Shown here: positions 8,708 through 16,834 of the stretch, piece by piece | Position numbering within the stretch: position 1 is the stretch's first letter | Layout: the number at the start of each line of letters is the position of its first letter | Source: Allobosea lupini | Lineage (GTDB): Bacteria > Pseudomonadota > Alphaproteobacteria > Rhizobiales > Beijerinckiaceae | Assembly: GCF_900109525.1 (NCBI RefSeq) | Contig: NZ_FOAN01000001.1 | Coordinates: forward strand, 682,001 to 746,000 | Direction of reading: 5' to 3' | DNA length: 64,000 nt | The notes under the pieces: model-generated | The model's database searches: none | What the model saw: the letters and a program-made list of their open reading frames with translations, nothing else | Told to the model about the DNA's origin: nothing | Translations under genes and position numbers: made by a program

Positions 8708-10165
8708 GTGACTGCACGCCCTGCCCTGTTCTGGTTCCGCGACGATCTACGCCTGTCCGACAATCCAGCGCTGAGAGCGGCGAGCGAGCACGGCCCTCTC
8801 ACCTGCGTCTACATACTCGACACGTCGACGGAGCGCCGGGCGCTCGGCGGCGCTGCGCGCTGGTGGCTGTCGCGTTCCTTGCAGGCACTGTCGGACGCCA
8901 TCGCAGCGAAAGGCGGCGAACTGCTGATCCTGCGCGGCGATCCGGCAGAGCTCTTGCCCGATGTCGTCGAGCGCACCGGCAGCGGCTATGTCGCCTGGAA
9001 CCGGCGCTATGACCGCGCCGCGATCGCGCTCGACAAGGCGCTCAAGGCCGAGTTGACCGAGGCCGGCGTCGCGGTCGAGAGCTTCAACGCCAACCTGCTC
9101 AACGAACCCTGGCAGGTTAAGACCAAGGCGGATGGACCATTCAAGGTGTTCACGCCCTATTGGCGCGCCGTGCGCGAAAGCGGCGAGCCGTCGGCGCCGC
9201 TCCCTGCCCCAGCCAGACTGAGCAGAGCCAGGCTGCCAGCGGCCCTGCGTGAACAGACTCTCACGGTCGCAGGTCTCGCTCTGGAGCCGACGACGCCCGA
9301 CTGGGCCGGTGGGCTGCGTGAAGCCTGGACACCGGGCGAGGATGGGGCGCGAGATCGGCTCGACACGTTCCTCGACGAGACGATCGCCGGCTATCGCGAG
9401 GCCCGCGACCTGCCGGACCGGCTGTCGACCTCGCGGCTGTCGCCGCACCTACGCTTCGGCGAGATCAGCCCGCGCCAGATCTGGCATGCGACCCGTGCTG
9501 CAGAGGAGGCAGGCAGAACGCCGGGCTCGGCCAGCGATGTCGAAAAATTCTTCAGCGAGATCGGCTGGCGCGAATTCTCCTACCATCTGCTCTTCCACAA
9601 TCCCGAGCTCGCCAGCGTCAACTATGATCGCCGTTTCGACGCGATGTCCTGGGAGACCGACGAAGCCGGCCTGGCGGCATGGCAGAAGGGCCTGACCGGC
9701 TATCCGATCGTCGATGCTGGCCTGCGCGAGCTTTGGCAGACTGGCTGGATGCACAACCGCGTCCGAATGATCACGGCCTCCTTCCTGATCAAGCATCTGC
9801 TGACCGACTGGCGTGCCGGCGAAACCTGGTTCTGGGACACACTGGTCGATGCGGACCCCGCCAACAATCCGGCGAGCTGGCAATGGGTCGCCGGCTCCGG
9901 CGCCGATGCGGCTCCTTATTTCCGCGTCTTCAACCCGGTGACACAGGGCGAGAAATTCGATCCGAAGGGCGCTTATGTCAGGCGCTTCGTTCCCGAGTTG
10001 GCAGAGCTGGACGACAAGTTCATCCACCGTCCATGGGATGCACCTGCGGGCGAACTGAAAAAGTCTGGGATCCTCCTCGGCAGCGACTATCCGAAACCAA
10101 TCATCGCCCTCGACTTCGGCCGCCAGCGCGCCCTCGACGCCTTCGCTGCCCTTCGTTCGGAATAG
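8708..10165 (+). CDS. phrB: deoxyribodipyrimidine photolyase (class I CPD)
   Basis: A photolyase of 485 residues that repairs UV-induced cyclobutane pyrimidine dimers with reduced FAD and blue light. The N-terminal Rossmann antenna domain begins LFWFRDDLRLSDNPAL. The C-terminal FAD-binding helical domain has EIGWREFSYHLLFHNPEL, GYPIVDAGLRELWQTGWMHNR and the DPANNPASWQWVAGSG DNA/FAD block, all matching bacterial class I enzymes. The start is GTG at 8708 with AGAAGG upstream. The AAC(3)-like gene begins 10 bp downstream. Confidence 0.95.
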   Translation: MTARPALFWFRDDLRLSDNPALRAASEHGPLTCVYILDTSTERRALGGAARWWLSRSLQALSDAIAAKGGELLILRGDPAELLPDVVERTGSGYVAWNRRYDRAAIALDKALKAELTEAGVAVESFNANLLNEPWQVKTKADGPFKVFTPYWRAVRESGEPSAPLPAPARLSRARLPAALREQTLTVAGLALEPTTPDWAGGLREAWTPGEDGARDRLDTFLDETIAGYREARDLPDRLSTSRLSPHLRFGEISPRQIWHATRAAEEAGRTPGSASDVEKFFSEIGWREFSYHLLFHNPELASVNYDRRFDAMSWETDEAGLAAWQKGLTGYPIVDAGLRELWQTGWMHNRVRMITASFLIKHLLTDWRAGETWFWDTLVDADPANNPASWQWVAGSGADAAPYFRVFNPVTQGEKFDPKGAYVRRFVPELAELDDKFIHRPWDAPAGELKKSGILLGSDYPKPIIALDFGRQRALDAFAALRSE

Positions 10166-10174
10166 CTGACCGCC

Positions 10175-10993
10175 ATGACATCGCCTCCGGCCTCCTTCGT
10201 CACGCAAGCCTCGCTCGCTGCCGACCTGTCCCGGCTCGGCCTCGCGCCCGGCGACGCGGTCATGGTCCACGCCGCCGTGAGCAAGGTCGGCCGCCTGCTC
10301 GACGGCCCCGACACGATCATTGCCGCGCTGTGCGACGCAGTCGGCCCCCAGGGCACGGTCCTCGCCTATGCCGACTGGGAAGCGCGTTACGAGGACCTCT
10401 TGGACGACGAAGGCCGCGTTCCGCCGGAATGGCGCGAGCATATCCCGCCCTTCGACCCGCAGCGTTCGCGCGCGATCCGCGACAATGGCGTGCTGCCGGA
10501 GTTCCTGCGGACCACGCCGGGCGCGCTGCGCAGCGGCAATCCCGGCGCCTCGCTCGTGGCGCTCGGCGCGAAGGCGGAGTGGTTCACCGCCGACCACCCG
10601 CTCGACTACGGCTATGGCGCGGGCTCGCCATTGGCGAAGCTGATCGAAGCGGGCGGCAAGGCGCTGATGCTCGGGGCGCCGCTCGATACGCTGACCCTGC
10701 TGCACCATGCCGAACATCTGGCCGACATACCCGGCAAGCGCATCCGGCGGCTAGAGGTCCCGCTGGCTACGCCGACCGGTGCGCAGTGGCGCATGATCGA
10801 GGAGTTCGACACCAGCGACCCGATCGTGGCGGGGCTGGACGATGACTATTTTGCGGGGATCGTCACGGAATTCCTTGCCGCCGGCGAGGGCCGGCAAGGC
10901 CTGATCGGCGCCGCTCATTCCGTGCTGGTCGAGGCTGCGGCAATCACCGCCTTCGGCGTCGATTGGCTGGAATCACGGTTCGGCTCGTCCTAA
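10175..10993 (+). CDS. aminoglycoside N(3)-acetyltransferase family (AAC(3))
   Basis: A 272-residue member of the AAC(3) antibiotic acetyltransferase superfamily (acetyl-CoA dependent; the related YokD is in the same fold). Conserved segments include the N-terminal GDAVMVHAAVSKVG, the PFDP...R...NG block after the DWEARYED loop, GNPGASLVALGAKAEW, and the active-site LTLLHHAEH with the catalytic His-Glu arrangement. The length fits the family. It may act on aminoglycosides or on another amine. A chromosomal position behind a photolyase, with no mobile element, suggests an intrinsic enzyme rather than acquired resistance. Confidence 0.88.
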   Translation: MTSPPASFVTQASLAADLSRLGLAPGDAVMVHAAVSKVGRLLDGPDTIIAALCDAVGPQGTVLAYADWEARYEDLLDDEGRVPPEWREHIPPFDPQRSRAIRDNGVLPEFLRTTPGALRSGNPGASLVALGAKAEWFTADHPLDYGYGAGSPLAKLIEAGGKALMLGAPLDTLTLLHHAEHLADIPGKRIRRLEVPLATPTGAQWRMIEEFDTSDPIVAGLDDDYFAGIVTEFLAAGEGRQGLIGAAHSVLVEAAAITAFGVDWLESRFGSS

Positions 10994-11045
10994 CTTCGAT
11001 TATGAGCTTCCTGGCGCAAGCCATTGGGTCAGGAATCTTCCGCGG

Positions 11046-11855
11046 TCAGACCGCGCCGTCACGCCGGCCGCCGCGATGCTCTCCGGCCAGTCTGCGCACC
11101 ATCCAGAAATAGACCGGATAGGGCAGCAGCCGCAGCGCCTTCATCAGCCAGGCAAGTCGGCGGGGAAAGGCGACTTCGAAGCCGCCGCGGGCGAAGCCGT
11201 CGACGACCCGCGCCGCCGCTTCGTCGAGCGTCAGCATGAACGGCATCGGAAAGCTGTTGCGCTTGGTCATCGCCGTGTCGACGAAGCCGGGGTTGACCAG
11301 CTGCAGGCGGATGCCTTGCCGCTCGCAATCGAACCTCAATGCTTCGCAAAGATGGATCGCGGCGGCCTTGGAAGCGCCGTAGGCCGCTGCGCCCGGCAGA
11401 CCGCGATAGCCCGCCAGCGAGGCATTGACCGCGATCTGGCCCTTGCCGCGCGAGGCCATGCGTTCGGCGACTGCGGCGGCCCCACGCACGACACCGACGA
11501 GATTGACCGCGAAAACCTGCTCGAAAGCCGCGACGTCGATCAGGCCCGGCCCATTGCGCGGGGCGATGCCGGCATTGAGGAAGGCGAGCGCGATCGGCCC
11601 ATGCACGCTCTCGATGCCTTCGACCACCGCCGCCATCGCGGCGGGATCGACGACATCACCAACATGGGCGACGATCCGTCCCGGCAACCCGTCTGCTCCG
11701 AGCGCCAGCGCCTCGAGCTTGTCGAGCCGGCGCGCAGTCGCCGCGACCGTCCAGCCGCGGCGCGCCAGCTCCAGCGCCACGGCCGCGCCGATCCCCGAAC
11801 TCGCCCCGGTCACCCAGGCGATGCCGTCCTTGGGCTGCATGCGCGGCGGGGTCAT
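11046..11855 (-). CDS. short-chain dehydrogenase/reductase (SDR)
   Basis: A classical SDR of 269 residues: NAD(P)H-dependent oxidoreductase of unknown substrate. The cofactor loop TGASSGIG lies at about residues 16-23, the NAG motif appears as LNAGIAP near 95, the catalytic Ser is in VNASLAGYRG, and the Tyr-Lys pair is in YGASKAA near 160-166. The C-terminal third (QLVNPGFVDTAMTKRN...) is like the YdfG/DltE subgroup. The sixth codon (M6) is an alternative start. Monocistronic, divergent from the alanyl-tRNA editing gene. Confidence 0.9.
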   Translation of the reverse strand: MTPPRMQPKDGIAWVTGASSGIGAAVALELARRGWTVAATARRLDKLEALALGADGLPGRIVAHVGDVVDPAAMAAVVEGIESVHGPIALAFLNAGIAPRNGPGLIDVAAFEQVFAVNLVGVVRGAAAVAERMASRGKGQIAVNASLAGYRGLPGAAAYGASKAAAIHLCEALRFDCERQGIRLQLVNPGFVDTAMTKRNSFPMPFMLTLDEAAARVVDGFARGGFEVAFPRRLAWLMKALRLLPYPVYFWMVRRLAGEHRGGRRDGAV

Positions 11856-12013
11856 GTTCCGTTCGGGCCTCCATGCCGCGGCAGTCCTGGCCGGACCCTA
11901 GTGATGCGGAGGCCGCAGCGGAAGCCCTGCCAGCGGCATCTCCGCCTGGCTACCCACCATCTTTTCCGCACCGGCCGCGCCTGCGATAACCTCGGGCGAT
12001 GAAGGAGATCGCG

Positions 12014-12736
12014 ATGCCGACCGAATTGCTGTTCCGAGACGACGCCTATCTCACCGAGACGCCCGCGACCGTCGTCGCGATCAACGAGCGCGGCGGCATC
12101 GAGCTCGACAGGACCGTATTCTACGCCACCGGTGGCGGCCAGCCGGGCGATGCCGGCATCCTCGTCCGCAGCGACGGCACCGAGATCACGATCGGCACGG
12201 CGATCTACAATCCCGAGGACAAGAGCCGCATCCTGCATGTCCCGCTTGAAGGCCAAGGCACGCCCGCTGTCGGCGAGACCGTGACGGCGAAGCTCGACTG
12301 GGAACGCCGGCTGAAACGCATGCGCATCCACACCGCGCTGCATCTGCTCAGCGTTGTCCTGCCCTATCCGGTCACCGGTGGCGCGATCGGCGATAGCGGC
12401 GACGGCCGGCTCGATTTCGACATTCCCGAGGGCGGTCTCGACAAGGCGGAGTTGACCGAGAAGCTCGGCGCATTGGTGGCCAAGAACGCCGCGATCAGCG
12501 AGCGCTGGATCACCGACGAGGAGCTCGATGCCAATCCCGGCCTGGTCAAGACCATGTCGGTCAAGCCGCCACGCGGCTCGGGGCGAGTCCGGCTGGTCTC
12601 GATCGAGGGCATCGACCTGCAGCCCTGCGGCGGCACGCATGTGCGCAACACCGCCGAGATCGGCGCGGTCGTGGTCACCGACGTCGAGAAGAAGGGCAAG
12701 CAGAACCGGCGCGTGCGCATCGCGCTAGTGTCGTGA
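12014..12736 (+). CDS. alanyl-tRNA editing protein AlaX
   Basis: A free-standing alanyl-tRNA editing domain of 240 residues that hydrolyses Ser- or Gly-tRNA(Ala). It has the N-terminal GGGQPGD barrel and both zinc-binding halves: H-x-x-x-H in IHTALHLL (about residue 101) and C-x-x-x-H in QPCGGTHV near residue 203. The ATG at 12014 is chosen over the in-frame ATG at 11999 because AAGGAG sits six bases before it. The last three codons and the stop lie inside the arm of a palindromic repeat (12725-12802), so the extreme C-terminus (LVS) seems to be supplied by the element. Confidence 0.93.
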   Translation: MPTELLFRDDAYLTETPATVVAINERGGIELDRTVFYATGGGQPGDAGILVRSDGTEITIGTAIYNPEDKSRILHVPLEGQGTPAVGETVTAKLDWERRLKRMRIHTALHLLSVVLPYPVTGGAIGDSGDGRLDFDIPEGGLDKAELTEKLGALVAKNAAISERWITDEELDANPGLVKTMSVKPPRGSGRVRLVSIEGIDLQPCGGTHVRNTAEIGAVVVTDVEKKGKQNRRVRIALVS

Positions 12737-12802
12737 TTTCGAAGTTCGCTTTCGTTCGATATCAAGTGACGCGCGAACTTCGAAATCAAAAAACGACACT
12801 AG
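12725..12802 (+). repeat. palindromic intergenic element, copy 1
   Basis: A long hairpin of 78 bp. The left arm (12725-12749) pairs perfectly with 12773-12787 (15 bp) and 12793-12802 (10 bp), the right arm carrying a five-A bulge. The 23-base loop contains GATATCAAG. The left arm includes the alaX stop codon. It forms an inverted pair with copy 2 at 12821-12891. Confidence 0.85.
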
Positions 12803-12820
12803 AAAACCTATGAGTTGCCC

Positions 12821-12891
12821 GTGTCCCCTATGATTCTGAAATTCGCTCCGCGCTTGATATCTGGCAGTGGCGAATTTCAGAATCGGGACAC
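12821..12891 (-). repeat. palindromic intergenic element, copy 2 (inverted)
   Basis: The same architecture as copy 1 in opposite orientation. The outer arms are GTGTCCC/GGGACAC (7 bp), the inner arms 12832-12846/12870-12884 are a perfect 15 bp, a four-base bulge is in the left arm, and the 23-base loop carries CTTGATATC. Three positions in the inner stem differ from copy 1 and each is compensated on the opposite arm. Confidence 0.85.
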
Positions 12892-12947
12892 TGGCTTGAG
12901 CTTTCCGCCATAACATTATGAAAACAGACTCTTTCGAGGACCCGCGC

Positions 12948-13802
12948 ATGGCCCGCAACGATATCTTCGTCTCCACGCAATGGCTGGCCGAGCGGCTCGA
13001 CGCCCCCGACATCGTCGTGCTCGACGGCTCGTACTACCTGCCGGCTCAGAACCGCGATGCGGACGCTGAATATGCGCAGCAGCGCATTCCTGGCGCAGTG
13101 CGCTTCGACATCGACGCGGTCAAGGACAAGAGCTCGAGCCTGCCGCACATGCTGCCGCGGCCGGACGCCTTCGCCGCCGCGGTCGGCGCCATGGGCATCG
13201 GCGACGGCATGCGCATCGTCGTCTATGATGGGCTCGGCCTGTTCTCGGCGCCGCGCGTGCGCTGGACGTTCCGTACCTTCGGCGCCAAGGACGTCGTCAT
13301 CCTCGATGGCGGCCTGCCGCAATGGCTGGCCGAGGGCCGGCCGGTCGAAGACGGCCCGCCACGGCCGCGGGCGCCGCGCAGCTTCACCGCCAGGCTCGAC
13401 CATTCCGCCGTCGCCGACGCCCATGACATCGAGCGCGCCATCGCGAGCAATTCGGCCCAGGTCGTCGATGCGCGCGCTGCCGATCGCTTCCGAGGCGAAG
13501 CGCCGGAGCCGCGCCCCGGCCTGCGCTCCGGCCACATTCCCGGCTCTCTCAATCTGCCCTCCTCGGCGTTGGTGGCGGACGGCAAGCTCAAATCGCCCGA
13601 AGCCATCCTCGCCGCCTTCAAGGATGCCGGCGTCGATCTCGACCGGCCGGTGATGACGACCTGCGGCTCGGGCGTCTCCGCCGTGATCCTGTCGACGGCG
13701 CTGGAATCGATCGGCAAGCCGACCCGCGCCGTCTATGACGGCTCCTGGTCGGAATGGGGCGCGAGCGACCGTCCCATCGCGACCGGGCCGGCGAAGGGCT
13801 GA
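12948..13802 (+). CDS. sseA: 3-mercaptopyruvate sulfurtransferase
   Basis: A two-domain rhodanese-family sulfurtransferase of 284 residues. It moves sulfur from 3-mercaptopyruvate to thiols or cyanide. The N-terminal rhodanese domain (WLAERLDAPDIVVLDGSYYLP, then YDGLGLFSAPRVRW) is inactive as usual. The C-terminal domain has the catalytic Cys in TTCGSGVSAVIL, where CGSGV(S/T)A is the mercaptopyruvate-type loop rather than thiosulfate-type CRKG. The ATG at 12948 has GAGGA seven bases upstream and is preferred to an in-frame ATG at 12918. The stop overlaps a 12-bp palindrome (CTGAAGCTTCAG, 13799-13810) that also holds the stop of the convergent glutaminase gene. Confidence 0.92.
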   Translation: MARNDIFVSTQWLAERLDAPDIVVLDGSYYLPAQNRDADAEYAQQRIPGAVRFDIDAVKDKSSSLPHMLPRPDAFAAAVGAMGIGDGMRIVVYDGLGLFSAPRVRWTFRTFGAKDVVILDGGLPQWLAEGRPVEDGPPRPRAPRSFTARLDHSAVADAHDIERAIASNSAQVVDARAADRFRGEAPEPRPGLRSGHIPGSLNLPSSALVADGKLKSPEAILAAFKDAGVDLDRPVMTTCGSGVSAVILSTALESIGKPTRAVYDGSWSEWGASDRPIATGPAKG

Positions 13803-13806
13803 AGCT

Positions 13807-14730
13807 TCAGAAAACCGACCAGCCAGTGCGCTCGACCAGGCGTTCGAGCGCGAGCGCACCGACATGCGAGGTGCCGGCGGCGTTGAGGCCGGGCGACCAG
13901 ACCGCGATCGCCGCCTGCTTCGGCACGATGGCGAGGATGCCGCCGCCGACGCCACTCTTGCCGGGCAGGCCGACCTTGAAGGCGAATTCGCCGGACGCGT
14001 CGTAATGGCCGCAGGTCATCATCAGCGCCTTGACGCGGCGCGCCCGCGCCGGGCGGCAAACCACGGCGCCGGTCAAGGGATCCACGCCGTCACCGGCGAG
14101 GAAGAGACCGGCGCGGGCGAGCTGGACGCAGCTCAGGCTCAGCGCGCATTGATGGAAATAGACATCGAGCACCTCGGCGACCGGATTCTTCAGATTGCCG
14201 AAGGCGCGGATGAAATTGGCGAGGCTGGCATTGCGGAAGCCGGTCTGTGCTTCCGAGCCCGCCACTTCCTGGTCGATCGCGACCGCACGATCGCCCGAGC
14301 ATTTGCGCAGGAAGGCGAGGATCTCGGCCGCCGTCTTCCTCGGGGTCCGGCCGGTCAGCAGCGCATCGGTGACGACCAGCGCTCCGGCATTGATGAACGG
14401 GTTGCGCGGCACGCCGCGCTCCTGCTCGAGCTGGACGATGGAATTGAATGGCGATCCCGACGGCTCGCGCCCGACCCGGTGCCAGAGCCGGGCACCGACC
14501 CGCTCCAGTGCCAGCGTCAGGGTGAAGACCTTGGAGATGCTCTGGATCGAGAACGGGACATTGGCGTCGCCTGCCTGCGCACGCTCGCCGGAGCAGGTGA
14601 CGACGGCGAGCCCGAAACGGCGCGGATCGACCCGCGACAAGGCCGGGATGTAGTCGGCGACCTTGCCGGCGCCGATATGCTCGGCCATGTCGGCATGAAC
14701 GCTCGCGACGATGTCCGACAGGTTGCGCAT
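13807..14730 (-). CDS. glsA: glutaminase A
   Basis: A glutaminase of 307 residues with the beta-lactamase-like fold; it hydrolyses L-glutamine to glutamate and ammonia in the cytoplasm. The catalytic S-x-x-K motif is in [11 protein letters not shown], near residue 66. The [18 protein letters not shown] and the GGIL.I.P.. region near the C-terminus match the family, and the length is standard. The ATG at 14730 is chosen because MRNLSDIV is the usual N-terminus; the frame stays open far upstream without homology. It is divergent from the Anbu protease, with 129 bp between them. Confidence 0.93.
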   Translation of the reverse strand: MRNLSDIVASVHADMAEHIGAGKVADYIPALSRVDPRRFGLAVVTCSGERAQAGDANVPFSIQSISKVFTLTLALERVGARLWHRVGREPSGSPFNSIVQLEQERGVPRNPFINAGALVVTDALLTGRTPRKTAAEILAFLRKCSGDRAVAIDQEVAGSEAQTGFRNASLANFIRAFGNLKNPVAEVLDVYFHQCALSLSCVQLARAGLFLAGDGVDPLTGAVVCRPARARRVKALMMTCGHYDASGEFAFKVGLPGKSGVGGGILAIVPKQAAIAVWSPGLNAAGTSHVGALALERLVERTGWSVF

Positions 14731-14859
14731 GTCCGAACTCCGCCACGGCCTGGTCAAGGTGACCTTGGCATTCGTCCGACCCTGCCGCAATCGCGGCGGA
14801 GAGAGCTTGGCAAAGTCCCTGCCCCTGCGCATGCTGCCGCCCGTGCCGGGGAGCCACGC

Positions 14860-15609
14860 ATGACCTATTGCCTCGGGATCCTGCTGCCGTCGGGCCTGAT
14901 CCTCGCCTCCGATTCGCGCTCCAGCGCCGGCGTCGACCAGATCGCGGTGGTGAAGAAGCTCGCTCTGTTCGAGGTGCCGGGCGAGCGCGTGATCGCGATC
15001 CTCTCGGCCGGAAACCTGGCGACGACGCAGGCCGTGATCACGATGATCAGGCAATACACCCGCCATAAGCAGGATAGCGCCGCAGGCGGCGAGAACCGCG
15101 ACATCCTGGCGGCGCGGACCATGTTCGACGTAGCGCAGATCGTCGGCGGCGTGCTGCGCGAGGTGCTGCGGCTCAATCGCAGCTTCGTCGAACCCTATGG
15201 CGATCCGAACGGTTCCTTCATCGTCGCCGGCCAGATCGCCGGCGAGCCGCATCGCCTCTTCCAGGTCTATTCGGCCGGCAATTTCGTCGAGGCCTCCGGG
15301 CGCACGCAGTTCCTGCAGCTCGGCGAGACAAAATACGGCAAACCGATCCTCGACCGGGCGCTGCAGGAGGCCAGCGGCCTCGACGAGGCGGCCAAGCTCG
15401 CTCTGCTGTCCTTCGATGCGACGGTGCGGTCGAACCTCTCGGTCGCACCGCCGATCGACCTCTTGCGCTACGAGGCCGACAGCTTCTCGACCAAGCATCT
15501 CGCCAAATACGACAGCCACCATCCCTACTGGGCCGATTTGCGCCAGCGCTACAGTGACGGGCTCAGCGCGCTGGTCGCGAGCCTGCCGGCGCCGGATTTC
15601 CCCGCCTGA
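14860..15609 (+). CDS. proteasome-like protease Anbu
   Basis: Anbu (ancestral beta-subunit, COG3484), a bacterial relative of the proteasome beta subunit and HslV, 249 residues. The second residue is Thr ([22 protein letters not shown]), so Met removal would expose the catalytic N-terminal Thr. The SDSR and VVKKLALF segments and the [12 protein letters not shown] block are typical of the family. Published Anbu genes usually sit with a transglutaminase-like protease and ATP-grasp/alpha-E (peptide ligase) genes. None of those is adjacent here. It converges with the ankyrin gene with no base between the stops. Confidence 0.9.
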   Translation: MTYCLGILLPSGLILASDSRSSAGVDQIAVVKKLALFEVPGERVIAILSAGNLATTQAVITMIRQYTRHKQDSAAGGENRDILAARTMFDVAQIVGGVLREVLRLNRSFVEPYGDPNGSFIVAGQIAGEPHRLFQVYSAGNFVEASGRTQFLQLGETKYGKPILDRALQEASGLDEAAKLALLSFDATVRSNLSVAPPIDLLRYEADSFSTKHLAKYDSHHPYWADLRQRYSDGLSALVASLPAPDFPA

Positions 15610-16317
15610 CTACTGCAGCAGCGCGACCATCGCCGCGTAGCCGCGGCGGCGGGCATGATCGAGCGGGGTTGCACCATCGCGATCGGCGAGGTCGCGCCGT
15701 GCACCTGCCGCGATCAGTGCCCTCACCGTCTCGACATGGCGCGGCCCGCCATTGCCGAGGATCACCGCCTCGATCAGGGCGGTCCAACCGAGATTGTTGA
15801 CATGGTCGAGCGGCGCGCCGGCCGCGATCAGTTCGCGCACCACCCCGTCATGGCCGAGATGAGCGGCCGCGATCAGAGCCGTGCCGAGATAGGGGCTGGT
15901 GATGGCGCGCGGGTCGCCACCGATGGCGAGCGCAGTGCGCATGGTCTCGATATCGTCAGCGACCGCCGCGATGGTGATCGCGTCATAGGCGCGGTTGTCG
16001 AGCGCGCGCGGATCGGCTCCCGCCTTGGCGAGCTCCTGCATCGCCTCGCGCTGGCGGGCATGGGCGGCGGCCAGCAGTGCGGTGCGGCCCTCGCCGTCGC
16101 GGGTTTCGAGGCCGCGGCCGGCCGCGATGGCCTGCCGGAGGGCTGCAAGATCGCCACGATAAGCCGACAGGTGCAGCCCGTCATAGGCTGACACCTCTGC
16201 CAACGATGGCGGAACCTGAGCACCGGCAGTCCCGCCCGCGCTCACTGCCAAGGTGATGAACAGCGCCGAAAATCCATTTCGGCAAACGTTCGCCCCGCGT
16301 CGTTTCGTCCCAGGCAT
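15610..16317 (-). CDS. exported ankyrin-repeat protein
   Basis: A 235-residue protein with an N-terminal signal sequence (NGFSALFITLAVSAGGTAGAQ, cleavage near residue 33) followed by about five ankyrin repeats. These are recognisable as blocks of the type YDGLHLSAYRGDLAALRQAI, EGRTALLAAAHARQREAMQEL and GWTALIEAVILGNGG, ending DGATPLDHARRRGY. It is predicted to act in the periplasm in protein-protein contacts; no enzymatic domain is visible. The start at 16317 was chosen because the signal peptide begins there; upstream in-frame sequence overlaps the sRNA candidate region and has no protein-like character. Confidence 0.82.
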   Translation of the reverse strand: MPGTKRRGANVCRNGFSALFITLAVSAGGTAGAQVPPSLAEVSAYDGLHLSAYRGDLAALRQAIAAGRGLETRDGEGRTALLAAAHARQREAMQELAKAGADPRALDNRAYDAITIAAVADDIETMRTALAIGGDPRAITSPYLGTALIAAAHLGHDGVVRELIAAGAPLDHVNNLGWTALIEAVILGNGGPRHVETVRALIAAGARRDLADRDGATPLDHARRRGYAAMVALLQ

Positions 16318-16402
16318 CTGTCCTTTATCCGCCACTTCGCCCGAACGGCGCGAAAAATCGCATCTTGCACAAATTAAGGTCAGCCCTGCTGTCCCTTCCC
16401 TC

Positions 16403-16430
16403 TTGCAGGCCGGCCCGAAGCGCCCTATCT
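16403..16430 (+). promoter_or_regulatory. putative promoter of the sRNA
   Basis: TTGCAG (16403-16408) and CTATCT (16425-16430) separated by 16 bases, the right geometry for a sigma-70 promoter, placing a transcript start near 16437, just before the first hairpin of the sRNA. Confidence 0.4.
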
Positions 16431-16436
16431 CTTGTG

Positions 16437-16522
16437 CACCGCAGCAGCGATGTTGCGGCGCCCTCCTTGGGCGTTTCCTCCCTAGACTTGGGCCTGCGCT
16501 CCGGCGTGGGCCTTTTTCTTTT
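16437..16522 (+). ncRNA. trans-acting sRNA candidate (alpha-r8/MmgR-like)
   Basis: About 86 nt with no open reading frame and three clear hairpins. Hairpin 1 (16439-16458) is an 8-bp stem closed by a GCGA tetraloop. Hairpin 2 (16459-16473) is CGCCC/GGGCG with a TCCTT loop. A single-stranded TTTCCTCCCTAGACTT stretch follows, carrying an anti-Shine-Dalgarno CCTCCC. Hairpin 3 (16491-16512, 9 bp with two wobbles, loop TCCG) is followed by T5CT4, a textbook intrinsic terminator. The layout and the CCTCC loops resemble the rhizobial alpha-r8 family (MmgR; Rfam suhB) as I remember it. The family name is inference; the hairpins and terminator are seen directly. Confidence 0.75.
16491..16522 (+). terminator. 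intrinsic terminator of the sRNA
   Basis: GGCCTGCGC/GCGTGGGCC stem (two G-U pairs), TCCG loop, then TTTTTCTTTT. This is the best Rho-independent terminator I see in the window. Confidence 0.75.
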
Positions 16523-16561
16523 GCGGGAAGGCTAGCCCGGCCGGCATCGGCCACGCAACGA

Positions 16562-16806
16562 TCAATCGATCGCGATCATCACGTCGGAAGTCTTCACCAC
16601 GGCATAGGCCTGTCGCCCGACTGCGAGCTTGAGCTCGTCGACCGCGGCATTGGTGATCGCCGAGAGACGATGGCGCCGCCGAGATCGAGCTTCACATGGG
16701 CGGTGATCGAGCCCTTCACGATCTCGACGATGGTGCCCTTGAGCTGGTTGCGGGCGGAAATCTTCAGTCTGGTCTGCCCGATCTGACATCCTCGCCAAGT
16801 CCGCAC
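16562..16806 (-). pseudogene. stand-alone Mop (molbindin), frameshifted
   Basis: A small molybdate-binding Mop/TOBE protein split over two frames. The N-terminal half (KISARNQLKGTIVEIVKG, then AHVKLDLGGAIV) is in one frame. The C-terminal half (SAITNAAVDELKLAVGRQ, then AYAVVKTSDVMIAID) is in another. The frames meet at about 16661-16670, and one missing base in GTCTCTCGG would explain the break. The residue before KISARN is Leu (CTG) instead of the usual initiating Met; a GTG lies 13 codons upstream. It lies divergent from modA across the ModE box. It is either a recent pseudogene or a sequencing error, because both halves are otherwise well conserved. Confidence 0.8.
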
Positions 16807-16834
16807 CGGGCGGACTCGACCTTTGGTCGCGCGC

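Noticed and set aside
16661..16670. Programmed ribosomal frameshift in the mop gene
   Set aside because: There is no slippery heptamer with a downstream pseudoknot, and the Mop protein is not known to need frameshifting; a mutation or sequencing error is simpler.
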